A stretch of DNA of 64,000 bases, from assembly GCA_030062745.1 (NCBI GenBank), contig CP099851.1:2842393-2906392 (forward strand), read 5' to 3'. A program made the position numbers and the translations under genes. Below the pieces are notes generated by a model. The model searched no databases and was not told the origin of the DNA. It was given only the letters and a program-made list of their open reading frames with translations. The DNA is from Capitulum mitella (taxonomy: Eukaryota; Arthropoda; Thecostraca; Pollicipedomorpha; Pollicipedidae). Shown here piece after piece: positions 1-12,995 of the stretch; the stretch's first letter is position 1; every line of letters starts with the position of its first letter.

Positions 1-2340
1 CCAGGCATGCGAGGTTATCAGCCCTCCCCAGTGCACAAGTTTGAACGTTGCTGCAGCCGCCGACACTGCCTGATCAGGGCCTCCCGTACAGACTGACTGG
101 CAGGCTGGGGATCGTGTCCGCATGATCAGTGTCAGTTGCGGTCTTAACAGGGCGTCAGTGTGTGTCAACGTGTCGCCCTGTGTCCGTCCCAATTCGACAA
201 GAACGGCGGACAATGTCTCTAAATGTTGCCCCGGGGTCTGACCTGAAAATGGCTTCGGAGGGCATTGGCACCGTGGACCGTTCCGGCATACACTATATGG
301 GACAGCCAGAGGTGTATGTATTATTCAGGATGAACAGCCCGTGCCAGGTAGCCACAGGGGACAATGCATTCGTTTGGGTTGCCAGGTAAGGCGGCATGCC
401 GCCAAGCAGACTGTTACGTTGCGAAGCGGACTGATCTGCTGCAAGCTGGATTGGCCGGATGCAAGGCTGACCTTTGATTTGGCAACATGCAAAAATAAAC
501 TGTCGTTAGTTGCGATGTTCTGCCATCAGATGGTCTCAAATGATGCCAGGCATACTGGTGTTTTGCCAGGTGGGCCAGTAGACGTGATGCGGGTACCGCG
601 TGGGCCGCAATGTTGCCATGCAAACTGGCTAATCGGACGCCAGACAGAAGTCTGCCAGTCCGGCTGGCTGGCTGGTCGGACGCCGGACTGAGGTCCGGCT
701 GGACTGATGCGCCGCTGGACGGAGGGCGTTTTTGCCAGTGTCCGGCCGGTGCCCCGGACGGCGAATCAGTGCTGCCAGATGAGGCGATGTGCCGACGGAC
801 AGCCCTGTCTGTCGTGGCCCTGGCTGCCCGGTGTGGCACAATCCAGTGCGGCTGCTGGCCAAACCCAGTGGTTCACAAAGGCTGTGTACCTTGACAAGGC
901 TGAAAAGTCTTTCAACGAAGGCGCTCACTGGTCAAAGACTGATAAGGTGGAAGCGCAGGAAGAGTGACAAGTGAGCGGAAAATTTCTTCTCTCATTGTAC
1001 ACGTGTTCCTTGTTTACGATCGTAGCGTCTGTGTTTGAAGTGATTTTTGGTTTTCGAAACCTGAGGAAGGTAAGTGGGTTGGTATACGGATTTACTCAGC
1101 TGTAATTTCATGTAAATGAAGCATAGGTCGCAGTGGTGTTTAAACTGCCATGTCTAACAACAAGTGAAGGGAACGTGAAGAAAGCCCAGAACCTTGCGGA
1201 TACTTAAACTGACCAGAATGGTGCACCCTGACCAATCTGGCCGGGAATCTGGCAGCTTTTCAAATGCCCGTATAAACGCGCCTAATGTGGGCCAGATGGT
1301 CTGAGCAGATAGGAGGACCGCATGCTCCCACCCTCCTGGTGATTGAGCTGTCGGGACGGCGGAGCCAGCGGCGCTACCTGTGTGGATCGTCTGCTAAAAA
1401 GGCGCATCGGCCTAATTCCAGCCCCACTCGGTGGACGATTTCAGCCCACTGAGACGTGGTCCAGTCAGTCAGGAAATGACCCAGCCAGGAAATGACATTT
1501 ATTGTGATCAAACTGAAGTGTTTTTGCCTCACTTCGGAGATGTATCATTGGTTACTTTACTTAATTTTAAGACCAGCCAGGATATTATTGTTTGCTTCTC
1601 CAGCGTGGGATTGAAAAGACGATCCACCTTTTACAAAAAGAAGTGCTGAATTTTCCAGACAGCGCATAATGTGAATTTCCACAGCTACTTTCCAGCGTTT
1701 CAGAGGCGCACAAACTCAAAACCAAGAAAGCAATGGCAGATTTCGAGCTAACGTTTCCAGCGACCTCAATCGGGGTATGACCACTGACCTAATTTCATAG
1801 CTATATCCAGTTATTCGTGTCATTCAGGCATCAGTTCTACCAACAGATTAGCGGACACAGCATGGATGCAGTGGTTGTCCCCGTCGCCTTTACAAAGAAT
1901 CGTTTGTGATATTGGCTGAAAATTAATCACTGTGGAAGCAGTAGTGCTGCCACTGGGAGTCGACGCTAAAACAGATCGCTTTCTTACCAAAAGCAATACG
2001 CAAATGAAAAAATGACCGACTATAATTCCTGTCGAACAAAGTAAACGCATTTGTTCCCCAATTTTCGGTCCACCGAAGTGGAAAAATATTCCAATTCAAC
2101 CTGCATCACGCGTTACCAAAATGACCCAGACTGCCTCAGACATATTTCTCTGGTTAAAAATCTCTTACTGTATCTATAAAATACTACGTCAATATTTCCT
2201 TTGATGTTACATGCTTTCATACTGATGTCATGCCACTTTACACCATGAAAGGCAAAAGACTGATTGATTTCCTCATAGGGTGCGAAGAGTCCAGTGTTTC
2301 GTCGGCCATAGCGTGAAGCTTCACAGATTGGATCACCCGT
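1..2340. other. No gene recognised; non-repetitive sequence
   Basis: I see no exon pair with consistent splice phase and no familiar protein motif. GC-rich short open frames between 400 and 970 overlap on both strands, as expected by chance in GC-rich DNA. No TATA box or polyadenylation signal could be tied to a transcript. Confidence 0.4.
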
Positions 2341-2344
2341 CGCC

Positions 2345-2970
2345 ATGCACTGGCCTAAATCTGGCTGCTCGGGCGGGCCGCTCAGTTGACCTGCTGACCT
2401 GGCAGCGGGGCTGCTCAGTTGACCTGCTGACCTGTCTGTGGGACTGCTCAGCTGACCTGGAGGTGGGGCGGTTCCGCTGGGGACGGCTGGAGGACCCTGA
2501 CTTGACTCGCGGTGAGCTGACGGACTTGATTCGCGGTGAGCTGACTGACCTGACTAGCGGTGAGCAGCGGACCGACTGGCGGCGGCCGGCCGCCACCAGT
2601 GGGCCGTCCGCCCTCCTGGGCCGGCCGTAACGGTTCCCCGGCCCGGAGACACACGCACCGACGCCGGACGGCATCGGAACAGTGGCGCAGGAGCCGCAGA
2701 CGGGTCCCAGGGGCGCGAGGGGACGCAAACAGATCACAGGGGCCAGGGCAGGACTCGGGTATTCAGGGCAGGACGAGCGGCGCACAACAGATCACAGGGG
2801 ACATGGCGGAAGACGGGGATTCACGTGGTTCACAGGGACAGGCCACGGACCAGGGTAGAAGACCAGGTGCTAACACGTCACAGGGGCCAGGGCAGGATAC
2901 ATGGGGCTCAGGACAGGTAACAGGGACGTACAACAAGTCTCAGGGGCCAGGGCACGATAGTTACCAGGAA
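2345..2970. repeat. Degenerate GC-rich tandem repeats, two blocks
   Basis: In 2,345-2,575 short imperfect units repeat variants of 'ctgacctgctgacctg' and then 'cgcggtgagctgac', so each unit carries a CTGAC and some a GGTGAGC. In 2,700-2,965 a second block repeats 'caggggccagggcagga' at irregular intervals. Open frames across the block are a by-product of the repetition. No coding signal was found. Confidence 0.6.
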
Positions 2971-4480
2971 AGGTAGCAGGGCACCTTCAGCCATCACCAC
3001 GACTGTTACTGACCTGCCACTCCCGTCAGGTCATTATCCAAACATTATCACGGTCCGGACAAAGGTCACCGTCAGGCCAGAGTGACGTCATTCTTTTCCT
3101 CGCGTCCTTCTCGAGTCCAGGGGTGAGCCGTATAAGCTGCATAACCTGGTCACATGGGGCTAACGACCACGCCCACGTTCCGTTCTCGAGCTATCTGAAG
3201 AAGCTACTACACCGAAAGAGCCCAAATTCTTCGGACGGCAAGGCCACCAGAAGCCACCGTAAGCCGTCACAAGCCGTCACCAAGCCGTTGGTTCTGGCGG
3301 ACGCAGTTCCGCGACGTGCCCCTCCCGCGGCGTAACCTCTCGCCGGGTGGGCGTTGGCGTTGTGCTGAGGCGTTAAGAGGATTCCGACCGGCTGGGTGAA
3401 CCCGTCGGCAGGCGACGCGCTGGGACGCCAGGAATGTCCGCCGCGCCCGGATGACGTCATCGCTCGTGACGCGCTGTGACGTCTAACGGCGAACCTGTCG
3501 GAAAGAATGATTGTTTGGCAGAGAAGGCCTCGAAAATTTTGCGGTGGAACTTGGAACGGTTTTTTCAGTATTTCAGGAGGCCTCCAGAGCTATGCTGATT
3601 TCATCAGCCAATGAGAAACAGCAGTCTCCGACCGCAATGACACCAGATCACTTGTTTTTGTGTTTTCTTTATCTATATTATATTTCAACTTATATATTTG
3701 TATTATACATCTTGCATGTATTATATATAATATTATAATACAATATAGCACAATTCTTATATTGCAGTTTAACAAATCCTGGAACATGATTCTGCGGAAA
3801 TCAGCATCAGGCATCTTGTTGCTGGAACAGCAGAATGCGTTGAATGTAAGTCTTTCCGCACCGAAATGATACAAAGCAATCCAGTTATACGCACAACCGT
3901 TTCTGAAATATTCTCTGAGCCTTGGGTTTAACGCATCTCTCCGCTTTAAGTCAGAGCCGAGCTCACAGCTCCTGTGGATCTTGAATCTACCCCGATCGTA
4001 GCACAGCAGGCATCAATCGTCCTGTCGCCCATCAATCTCGAGCCTCTCACAATCGCCCGCGGATCTCCGATCGGCCACGTCCGGCGACCCGCTCGGGAGC
4101 CCGGCCGCGCCCAGCACTGCCGGTCCAGGTTCAGACCACCGACCGCTGACCGACTTTACCCGGAACGAAGGAAAAACTCCGCCGTCAGCGGCCGGGCCGG
4201 CGCAGCGGCGCCGCCTCTGGAACTGCTGAAACCGCAGCCGGAACTAGCCCTGTCCTCCGCCGAACGGAAGCAGTTTTCCTGCCGGCTGCGGACAGTCGTA
4301 TTCTAAATCGCTGCCGACGCTGGACGGCCGGCGCCGTGGCCGACTGCGCTCCCACGCCACCGCAGCGGCACAGTGGCACACTGCGGCCGACCTACCGCAC
4401 CAGACGGCGGCCAGTAGAGCGGCAGACCGAGACACGGCGTCACTCGAGCGACTCCCACCGCCACCGACGTACCCAGTCCC
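2970..4480. other. Gene-free stretch with two CRE-type octamers
   Basis: No exon is recognised. Perfect TGACGTCA octamers occur at 3,083-3,090 and 3,452-3,459, with a further TGACGTCT at 3,477. A short AT-rich patch lies at 3,655-3,760. The stretch could contain a promoter, but no downstream transcript is identified. Confidence 0.3.
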
Positions 4481-4484
4481 GCCG

Positions 4485-6345
4485 CCGAGACTGCACCTGT
4501 CTCTTCCGCCGAGGCGTAGCCACTCCCCGCCGCAGGGACTGCACCAGTCTATTCCGCCGAGGCGTAGCCACTCCCCTCTGCCGAGACTGCACCTGTCTAT
4601 TCCGCCGAGGCGTAGCCACTCCCCTCTGCCGAGACTGCACCTGTCTCTTCTGCCGAGACGTAGCCACTCCCCGCTGCTGGGACTGCACCTGTCTATTCCG
4701 CCGAGGCGTAGCCACTCCCCTCTGCCGAGACTGCACCTGTCTCTTCCGCCGAGACGTAGCCACTCCTCGCTGCTGGGACTGCACCTGTCTATTCCGCCGA
4801 GGCGTAGCCACTCCCCTCTGCCGAGACTGCACCTGTCTCTTCCGCCGAGACGTAGCCACTCCTCGCTGCTGGGACTGCACCTGTCTATTCCGCCGAGGCG
4901 TAGCCACTCCCCTCTGACGAGACTGCACCTGTCTATTCCGCCGAGACGTAGCCACTCCCCTCTGCCGAGACTGCACCAGTCTATTCCGCCGAGGCGTAGC
5001 CACTCCCCTCTGCCGAGACTGCACCAGTCTATTCCGCCGAGACGTAGCCACTCCCCTCTGCCGAGACTGCACCTGTCTATTCCGCCGAGACGTAGCCACT
5101 CCCCGCTGCTGGGACTGCACCTGTCTATTCCGCCGAGGCGTAGCCACTCCCCGCTGCTGGGACTGCACCTGTCTATTCCGCCGAGGCGTAGCCACTCCCC
5201 TCTGCCGAGACTGCACCTGTCTATTCCGCCGAGGCGTAGCCACTCCCCTCTGCCGAGACTGCACCTGTCTATTCCGCCGAGGCGTAGCCACTCCCCGCTG
5301 CTGGGACTGCACCTGTCTATTCCGCCGAGGCGTAGCCACTCCCCGCTGCCGAGACTGCACCAGTCTATTCCGCCGAGGCGTAGCCACTCCCCTCTGCCGA
5401 GACTGCACCAGTCTATTCCGCCGAGGCGTAGCCACTCCCCTCTGCCGAGACTGCACCTGTCTATTCCGCCGAGGCGTAGCCACTCCCCGCTGCCGGGACT
5501 GCACCTGTCTCTTCCGCCGAGGCGTACCACTCCGCGCGAGGGACTGACAGTCTATTCCGCCGAGGCGTAGCCACTCCCCTCTGCCGAGACTGCACCAGTC
5601 TATTCCGCCGAGGCGTAGCCACTCCCCTCTGCCGAGACTGCACCTGTCTATTCCGCCGAGGCGTAGCCACTCCCCTCTGCCGAGACTGCACCTGTCTATT
5701 CCGCCGAGGCGTAGCCACTCCCCTCTGCCGAGACTGCACCTGTCTATTCCGCCGAGGCGTAGCCACTCCCCTCTGCCGAGACTGCACCTGTCTATTCCGC
5801 CGAGGCGTAGCCACTCCCCGCTGCCGGGACTGCACCTGTCTATTCCGCCGAGCGTAGCCACTCCCCCTGGGACTGCACCTGTCTATTCCGCCGAGGCGTA
5901 GCCACTCCCCGCTGCTGGGACTGCACCTGTCTATTCCGCCGAGGCGTAGCCACTCCCCGCTGCCGAGACTGCACCTGTCTATTCCGCCGAGGCGTAGCCA
6001 CTCCCCGCTGCTGGGACTGCACCTGTCTATTCCGCCGAGGCGTAGCCACTCCCCGCTGCTGGGACTGCACCTGTCTATTCCGCCGAGGCGTAGCCACTCC
6101 CCGCTGCTGGGACTGCACCTGTCTCTTCCGCCGAGGCGTAGCCACTCCCCGCTGCCTGACCTGTCTTTCCGCCGAGGCGTAGCCACTCCCCGCTGCTGGG
6201 ACTGCACCTGTCTATTCCGCCGAGGCGTAGCCACTCCCCGCTGCCGAGACTGCACCTGTCTCTTCCGCCGAGGCGTAGCCACTCCCCGCTGCCGAGACTG
6301 CACCTGTCTCTTCCGCCGAGGCGTAGCCACTCCCCGCTGCTGGGA
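4485..6345. repeat. 48-bp minisatellite, about 38 copies
   Basis: The unit of 48 bp contains the core 'ttccgccgaggcgtagccac' followed by alternating variants such as 'tcccctctgccgagactgca' and 'tccccgctgctgggactgca'. Because 48 is divisible by three, frames on both strands stay open for hundreds of codons, giving apparent 428- and 473-residue minus-strand products. Units near 5,530, 5,850 and 6,155 carry small deletions that break the frames. I interpret it as noncoding satellite, since no signal peptide, start context or flanking exon was found. Confidence 0.9.
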
Positions 6346-6349
6346 CCAA

Positions 6350-9290
6350 GCAAGCGCCCGCTGCCGCAGTCACGCAGCAGACCTGCGGCCCACGGATGAC
6401 GCGGTGGACCTGGTGTTGAGACCCTGAACAAGACGACTGACCCAGCTGATGCTACGGGCAGTCGTTCTGACCACGGCGTGACTTGATCACCAGTGGGCGC
6501 CAGTGATCAGTGCTGGAGGTCAGTGGGCCGCAGACATCGGCTTCATATGTGAGCAAAAAGCACTAATGCCGTCAGTCGTCCAGTTTTTGCGACCTCATTG
6601 CTGGTAGGGCTTAAAGGGTGTCCAGCGTTCATGCAGACAAAACGTTTGATACCTCTTGTTCTTGATAACTGCACGGCGAAATATTTACCTTAGCATGCTT
6701 TTTTATTCCTTTACCGTTGCGGACATCATGCGTTTTCAACACGCAAATATTTTCCATTACGATCAAAAGCTCTCAAGTGTTGCAGGAGGAAGATCGCAAG
6801 GTAACAATAAGAGTTTGCGTCGGCGCTTCTCATTTTTTTACGAATGGATGCAGCCCAGGTGGCACCAAGGTGCACTAGGGATTCGCGACGGCTGCTACAA
6901 GCGGTTCAAACGCCTCCGAAAATCGGCAGACGGCCAGGACCGCCCGTCCCAGCCAGCGGTGCCCGCGCGCCCTGGTCACGTGACTGGCACCGGCCGCCGC
7001 GCAGCGATGACCCGATACGGGCGTCGCGCCGTCACGTGACCAGGTGCACCGTTAGGCCACCGGCGGCGGCGGCGGGCGGCGGCCATGCAGGCAGGCACCG
7101 CCGACGGCGCCCTGGCGCGACGGCCGAAGAAAGAGGCGACGCTCGCCGCGGCTGTCTCGTGTGCCAACAGGGAACAGCCTGCCGCGACTGCTACCCCTCG
7201 GCTATCACTAAAATCACTTGTGCAACTCACAAGGAACCTCTCTGCTTCCAAAAGCCCGGGACACTTAAGATCAGGAACTAGTATGAATAGATAGATTAAC
7301 GCGCCCATCTGGGGGGTGACTGGGGTATGCATTTCTCCGCGAGGTTTTTCGACTGTAACTTCTTTACGGTTTGTTTCATCGATCTGGAACCGGGTGTGCC
7401 CGCGGGGCATCCTTTCCGCATTGTATTATGTAAACAAAATTTAGGCACGTTGTCATGGTAACAAGCTATAACGTCATAACGGGAACCATGTCAGCCGTTT
7501 TCATGCGCTGACGATGCCGGTTTACAACGTTCTCAGTTTCGTCCCACTCTAAGACGGATGGAGAGCGTAAATACAGTCAAATATACATCAATCGACTCGA
7601 AATTGTACCATATAGATATAAAGGGCTTATGCTCACTACCGGAAGTATCGAGGGTGAAAACTAGGTCATAAGCGATGGCGGTAAACTCGCTACTTTTTAT
7701 GCCTGAAAATGCGATAGAAAATGGTGTCGAAAAACAACGTAAATATTCGGATTGCTTGAGGTGTAAGAAATCGAATAATATTCTGATGCAGTTCCTTCCT
7801 TTCTTTTCATCTTTCATTCCATCAAAAGAGAGCGGAATGCAGCAAACGTCTGATGTCTGCTCTGGCGGGCGGAGCGACTGTCGGCGTCCATCCCTGTATC
7901 AGACTCAACGCAACTGCTCGCTGAGCACGCGCGGGCCGGCTAGCCGCCGGCCCGTCCAGCCTCGGGGCAGGTCGGCCCTCGCAGGCGTGGCGTCAGGGGC
8001 CCGCTAACATTCTCTCCTTCCGCGAGTGGCCTTGGATGATCGAACATGACCTTAGATGACCTGGGATATCTAGGATGACCTTTGATGACGTTGGATGGCC
8101 TAAACTGACCTTTATATGTCATTCAACAATATTGTTTGTCAATTCAGATGCCACATTTGACCTCAGCGCACCTCAGATTTCGCGACTTTTGCTCGGAAAG
8201 GCGGAGCGGCGTCGGCCGTGTGATGACGTGTCTACAATACCACAGCATGCCTAAAATTAGATTTAGTGTCGGATAACACGAAAAACGCTTTTAACACATC
8301 TAAACTACGACTTTTAGCTAATCCGAAGTCATTTTAGATCACTGGCGTAAAGTAACTTTGAAGACCTAAGATGACCTTGGACGACCGGACATGACCTTTA
8401 TATGTCATTCGACAGTAGCGTTTGTAAGTTCAGATGCTACATTTGACTTCGCTCTGTTATAACGTACAAAAACATTGCTTTTCCAGCTCCGAGAACGCAT
8501 TTTAGCCAACGACCCCGGCTGACAAGGGTTGTTGTCATGCATGAATGACATGACATGACTAGCATGACTGATCGGACATGGGTAAAAAACTTTCACTTAG
8601 GGTACAGACAGACTCATAATAAATTGATAAACACTGTGATATTTGTCTCATTTCATCATCATTCATTTTGTTGCATTCCTTTGTCCTTTAACTCGAAAAG
8701 TGCCCACTTTCTGCCAATTTTTTACCTTTGACCCGACCCGGAAGGTCACCCGTTGACCTAAGACCTCGAAAAGGAATACCGGTCACGAAACTTCGTCAAG
8801 CGCAACATGCTGCTTTTTCGTCGATGCTCTAGGACGTACGGTGTGGAAATGGCCGAGGGAGGTCATATCAACACCCCCCACCCTCCCTATACGTACTTGT
8901 GCGGGCAAGGGCTAAATCCCAATGAGGCATTGATTCTGAACTTAAAAACAAATCACGTAAGAATCAAAACCAGCAAAACAAAGCAACAAGTTGGTATCAT
9001 TGTTCTTACCGTCTACCGTTCCTCCCCAAGCTAACCCTTCGAATGCGTCGTTCTGAAGCTTCGTTTCATGTGGGCATGAAGCATTTAACGACAACCACCA
9101 GCGCTGTCAGTAATCACTGATCGCACGTCATCAACAACAACGACCATGCATTATCGAGGACTGCAATGGCTACATATCCATGGCATATATTTAATATTAT
9201 TATGCACCATGCTGTCTTAGATATTGTTGGGTCCTTATTTGTAACTAATGATATCAAGTCGTGACAGCTAAAACGTTACTGTTTCCTCCA
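6350..9290. other. Gene-free stretch with a GC-rich island at 6.88-7.15 kb
   Basis: A CpG-rich island lies at about 6,880-7,150. A 69-codon open frame starts with ATG at 7,085 just after a GCG/CGG-rich run, but it has no recognisable domain. Between 8,030 and 8,400 short imperfect repeats of 'gatgaccttagatgacc' type occur twice. Nothing else recognisable was seen. Confidence 0.35.
6975..7040. promoter_or_regulatory. Pair of GTCACGTGAC E-box palindromes
   Basis: The exact 10-bp palindrome occurs at 6,975-6,984 and 7,031-7,040, 56 bp apart, inside a GC-rich island. This is the consensus known in animals as the CLEAR element, bound by MITF/TFEB-type bHLH-zip factors. Two perfect copies so close together are unlikely by chance, but no transcript start is proven here. 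Confidence 0.4.
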
Positions 9291-9294
9291 GCTT

Positions 9295-10030
9295 GCAGAG
9301 TAAGGGGCGGATCCAGAGGAGGAGGAGTGGGTGCCCCCCTTCTGCCCAAGGGGAAGGCGAAGTGTCTTCCCCTGGCATTTCGCGCCCTTACCCGTCAAAG
9401 ACTTAATATGGTCGCCCCTGTGATGGAGCAACGGCGCCCTGTTATTTAAACTGTTCCCCTGTGAAACCAAGCACACACCTCCGGTATGATGTATGGGAAT
9501 CCTGCCGTTTAAATGCGCCCTTGTGGCCGTAAGGAGACACCCTTGCGATGATTAATGGGTGTCCTGTTGGCAAAAAAGCAGGCCTGTTACACCAAGCAGC
9601 CACCTCTGTGATGGACTTTGCGCGCCCTGTCATTGAACGGCGCCCCCTTGACAACAAGGAGACGCCCCTTGGATGGAGTATGGGTGGCTCGTCGCTCAAA
9701 AGGTGCCCCTGTGACGTCACGGATCTGCACCTATAAGCCATCACAGGGGTACCTCTGTGATGGTTTGTAGTCAACCTGCCGATGAAATGGTGCCCCAGCG
9801 ACAAAATATCCCTGCGCTAGCATTCAAAAGACGCATCTGTGACAGCGAAGAGACGTCTCTGTGATGGAGTACCCGGCGCCCTGTCATTCAGACAGCGCCC
9901 CTTGACACCAAACAGGCACCCATGTGATAGAGTACGGGTGGCCTGCCGCTCAAATGGAGACATTGTTGTGCCAATAACGCGCCCCTGCGATAGACGTTTT
10001 GTTATTCAAATCGTTGCGATCCTATGACGC
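9295..10030. repeat. Degenerate repeat rich in 'gcgcccctgtgatgg'
   Basis: Motifs such as 'gcgcccctgtgatgga' and 'ggcgccctgtcattcaa' recur at uneven spacing of roughly 40-60 bp. It begins with 'aggggcggatccagaggagg', a sequence type often seen at transposon ends. No coding potential is seen. Confidence 0.55.
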
Positions 10031-12940
10031 AAAGGTATCCCGTTCCAGTGCTGATGTGATAAATGACATGATGAATGGCTTCTCTTTCTTCAAACTTACG
10101 CCCCAGTAACACTGAAGACGCAGCAACCTTTTAGCAATAGGCTCCCTTTTCTCAGAATGGCTCCCTCGTGCCATACAAGCACAGACGTTACGCCCCAAAC
10201 AGGTGATTGATTCAGTTTTCACGGACGAATTTTGCCCGAGAATATAAAGTGGTCCTATTGTTCAAGAGTTCACATGTGACATCGTACGCTATTGTGGAGG
10301 AACACTGGCGCCCATCTGTTAAGGAGGCGCCCTTGTAACATGGAGGAAGCAGCCACATATGTATTTATATAATGTATATTATATACATATAAAATGTAAT
10401 AAAGTATGCCCTTATAGCATGGGCAACCCGGTTTCTAACGTGTTCGAGCGAAAGACCCTCGTGAGTCTAAGCACCATTACGGTCAAATTGACTGCCTTTC
10501 CGGCGAGATTTTGGCACCCTTTCAGTGCGGTTTTAGCATCCTTACAATGTTGTTTTGGCGCCTCTATAAAATTTTCCCCGTGGTAAAATCCTGGATCATT
10601 CCCCGACCAGAATACACCCTAACAAAAAAGGGGATATGTTCCACGTCTGTTTCCTGTGCCAGCAAAAGGCGTTCCGTTTCCCCAAAACGTCATTTGACAG
10701 CACACTGCCGCAGGCCAAATGTATGGAGCAGACTTGGTGTGACGCCTCGCTCTTCCAGGCGGAGCTGTCAGCGATGCGGGCTTCAAATTCCGGCCATTTC
10801 CTGACCCCGCAGCCAGCAGCAGCTGTGACCATTTGGTTCGGAATCGGGTGCCTCGTTTCAGTGGCAACAATGTCTCCAGCTCAGGCTGGAGGATGCGTCG
10901 GTCACGTCTCCGCTGACCCAGGATGGTCATCAGCTCGCTGGCCTCGTGGAACTCCGTCCGCCCAGTTCCAATGACGCTCAATACCAAGGATTCCCTCCTG
11001 GGCAGCGGATGCGCTGAAGCGAGCTCCTCAGAGACCCAATCCCGTTGGGGGCGTCCACTGAGGACAAAGACGTCCTTTTATGACGGTTTCGTGAGGAGCT
11101 GATGAGGTCATTCACAACTGGACGTAGTAGAAATGGAACATAGCTTTTAGTAGGGAACCAGAGCAGTAAAAATAAGATGTCATTTCGTGCTACTGCCCTC
11201 CCAGCCTCCTCTGAATCACGCCTGGTGACAGCTCCGATATCCAAGGCCTTGTTTGACATAAAATCGCCCGTCTCTCCGACGGTTTTTCCAACCGGCCCCA
11301 ATGTCATTTCACTGGCTCCGGGCGGCCACGAATTTCGACCCAAAATGGACTTTAACGGGGAATGAGTAAAAAATCAACTTCAGCGCATCACCTGCGTTTC
11401 CCTCCGTCCCACCTCCTCCGTCGTCAGTGCACCTGGTTCACCGACTCCAGCCGTGCCATCGAAGAGCTGCGATACCTCGTTTCACGACTGCAGCCCGGCT
11501 AGGCCGTGCAGCGAGATCCGACCCTGCTCCGCGTGGTGCGTCCAGTCTGACCGACGTGCTGGCCGTGGCGGCCGTGGCGCCACGTCTGCGCATTGCGCCG
11601 CCCGTGCCACGCATCTCGGAGCCAAACAGATCCAACGGCCAAACAGATCAGGAGCGGGTATTCTGTTGGCGTGAGGACTGCTGAAAAAAACGGCAACTGA
11701 CGGTTTCTGGACACCTGTTTCAAGCTCGCGCGGATCTCGTTTCCGACAGATCGCGTACAATTTCCTTAGGCCAGTATGCATTTGCATAGCTGATTGTATG
11801 AAAAGCCTGAAGTAGAGATATCCCAACGAAATATCGGCCAGTTTTTTGGGGGTCCAACTTTCTCGATATTATTCGGCATATGAACACTATTCAAGGGACC
11901 ATTCTTTACATGGTCCCTTGTATTTTTGCCATTCTTTACATGCGTCGAGAATAATTGGGAATAATAAGAAATATAGGAAGGTATTGCGGAGATATTACAC
12001 CGTTATCATGGATCAGTAATAAGGTAATGCAAACGCATAAATATCGTAAAGTTGGGATGTGTAGAAATTCCGACCTTGGACTTAAGTGCTTGCTTCGTAA
12101 AGCATGACTAATTACACGGAATTATTTAACATAAGTGTGTTTGAACTAAGCGAATGATGTTACACCTTTTAGCCTTGGATGTCTTTTAATACCCATTATC
12201 CGCCACTGTTCTACAGTTACGGTTTCAAAGCAATTTCCGGGGATTTCCCTCACGTCCTATCTATGATCATGTGTAGCCCACCGCCAGACATTGCGTGACG
12301 ACATGAATGGGCATATGCCAATGAACGCTCGCAGCTAACCGGTACTGCGTCATCAGTGGATGACATCAGAATACGTTTCTGTACATCAGTTTTTTGTCTG
12401 CGCTCATCATGAAATGCCAGCAGACTCTTAGAATGTCCCTGTTTCTTCCTTTCTTGCTGTTGTTGTTCCTAAGTCGCCACTTTATTCGCTTGACGTACCC
12501 ACGTCTTCTACACATTCTCAACCACAAGGAACGCTGTGATCCATTGGCATTGATTTCAGTCGTCCTACAACAGCCCTCAGACATGGTAACACCAGTAAAT
12601 AGTGTGTTTACATTAAACAAATGAATATTAAATTAAATAACATCACGTGTCCACAGCAACAGCCCATCCTTATGATTCTTGTAACATGTGCACACGTGGG
12701 ATTTAAGACATACGGCCTTACGCGTGCGTGGCACAGATAAAACATCACTCGTTTTAGTTTGGATCCATCTAAAGAATCCTCCGCACTCCCCCCGCACCGA
12801 CCTGTTCATTAGTCCGTGCGTACCTTTGCGCGGAAGGTGCTTTATGCGTGCACCTTTTGGATGCCCCCAACCCGAAGCATGTAACGAAATTCGAGACCCT
12901 GCTTGGCAGCCAAATCGCGAATGTGTTAATCGTTACGTTA
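10030..12940. other. No gene recognised
   Basis: The minus strand of 10,619-11,343 has two open frames of 122 and 121 codons. Their junction resembles worn transposon coding DNA, but I cannot name a family. A small hairpin with arms GGGACCAT/ATGGTCCC sits at 11,895-11,920. A plus-strand frame at 12,409 encodes a hydrophobic stretch but lacks a usable splice donor. Nothing can be annotated with confidence. Confidence 0.35.
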
Positions 12941-12945
12941 CGAAC

Positions 12946-12995
12946 CACCACCGCCACCACCACCACCACCACCGTCATCGACATCGTCATTGTAA
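12946..12995. repeat. CAC trinucleotide microsatellite
   Basis: An imperfect run of CAC/CGC/CAT triplets. In one plus-strand frame it would encode a histidine-rich run, but the surrounding open frame has no support as a gene. Confidence 0.8.

Noticed and set aside
4244-6431. Open frames of 428, 473, 289 and 193 codons
   Set aside because: They are all produced by the 48-bp satellite, whose length is a multiple of three; frames overlap on both strands and lack start context or flanking exons.
10619-11343. Two adjacent minus-strand frames as a transposon gene
   Set aside because: The sequence looks vaguely mobile-element-like, but no motif could be assigned to a known family.
12409-12624. Hydrophobic N-terminus as the missing signal-peptide exon of the group-7-like gene
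   Set aside because: There is no convincing GT donor in the required phase after the hydrophobic stretch.
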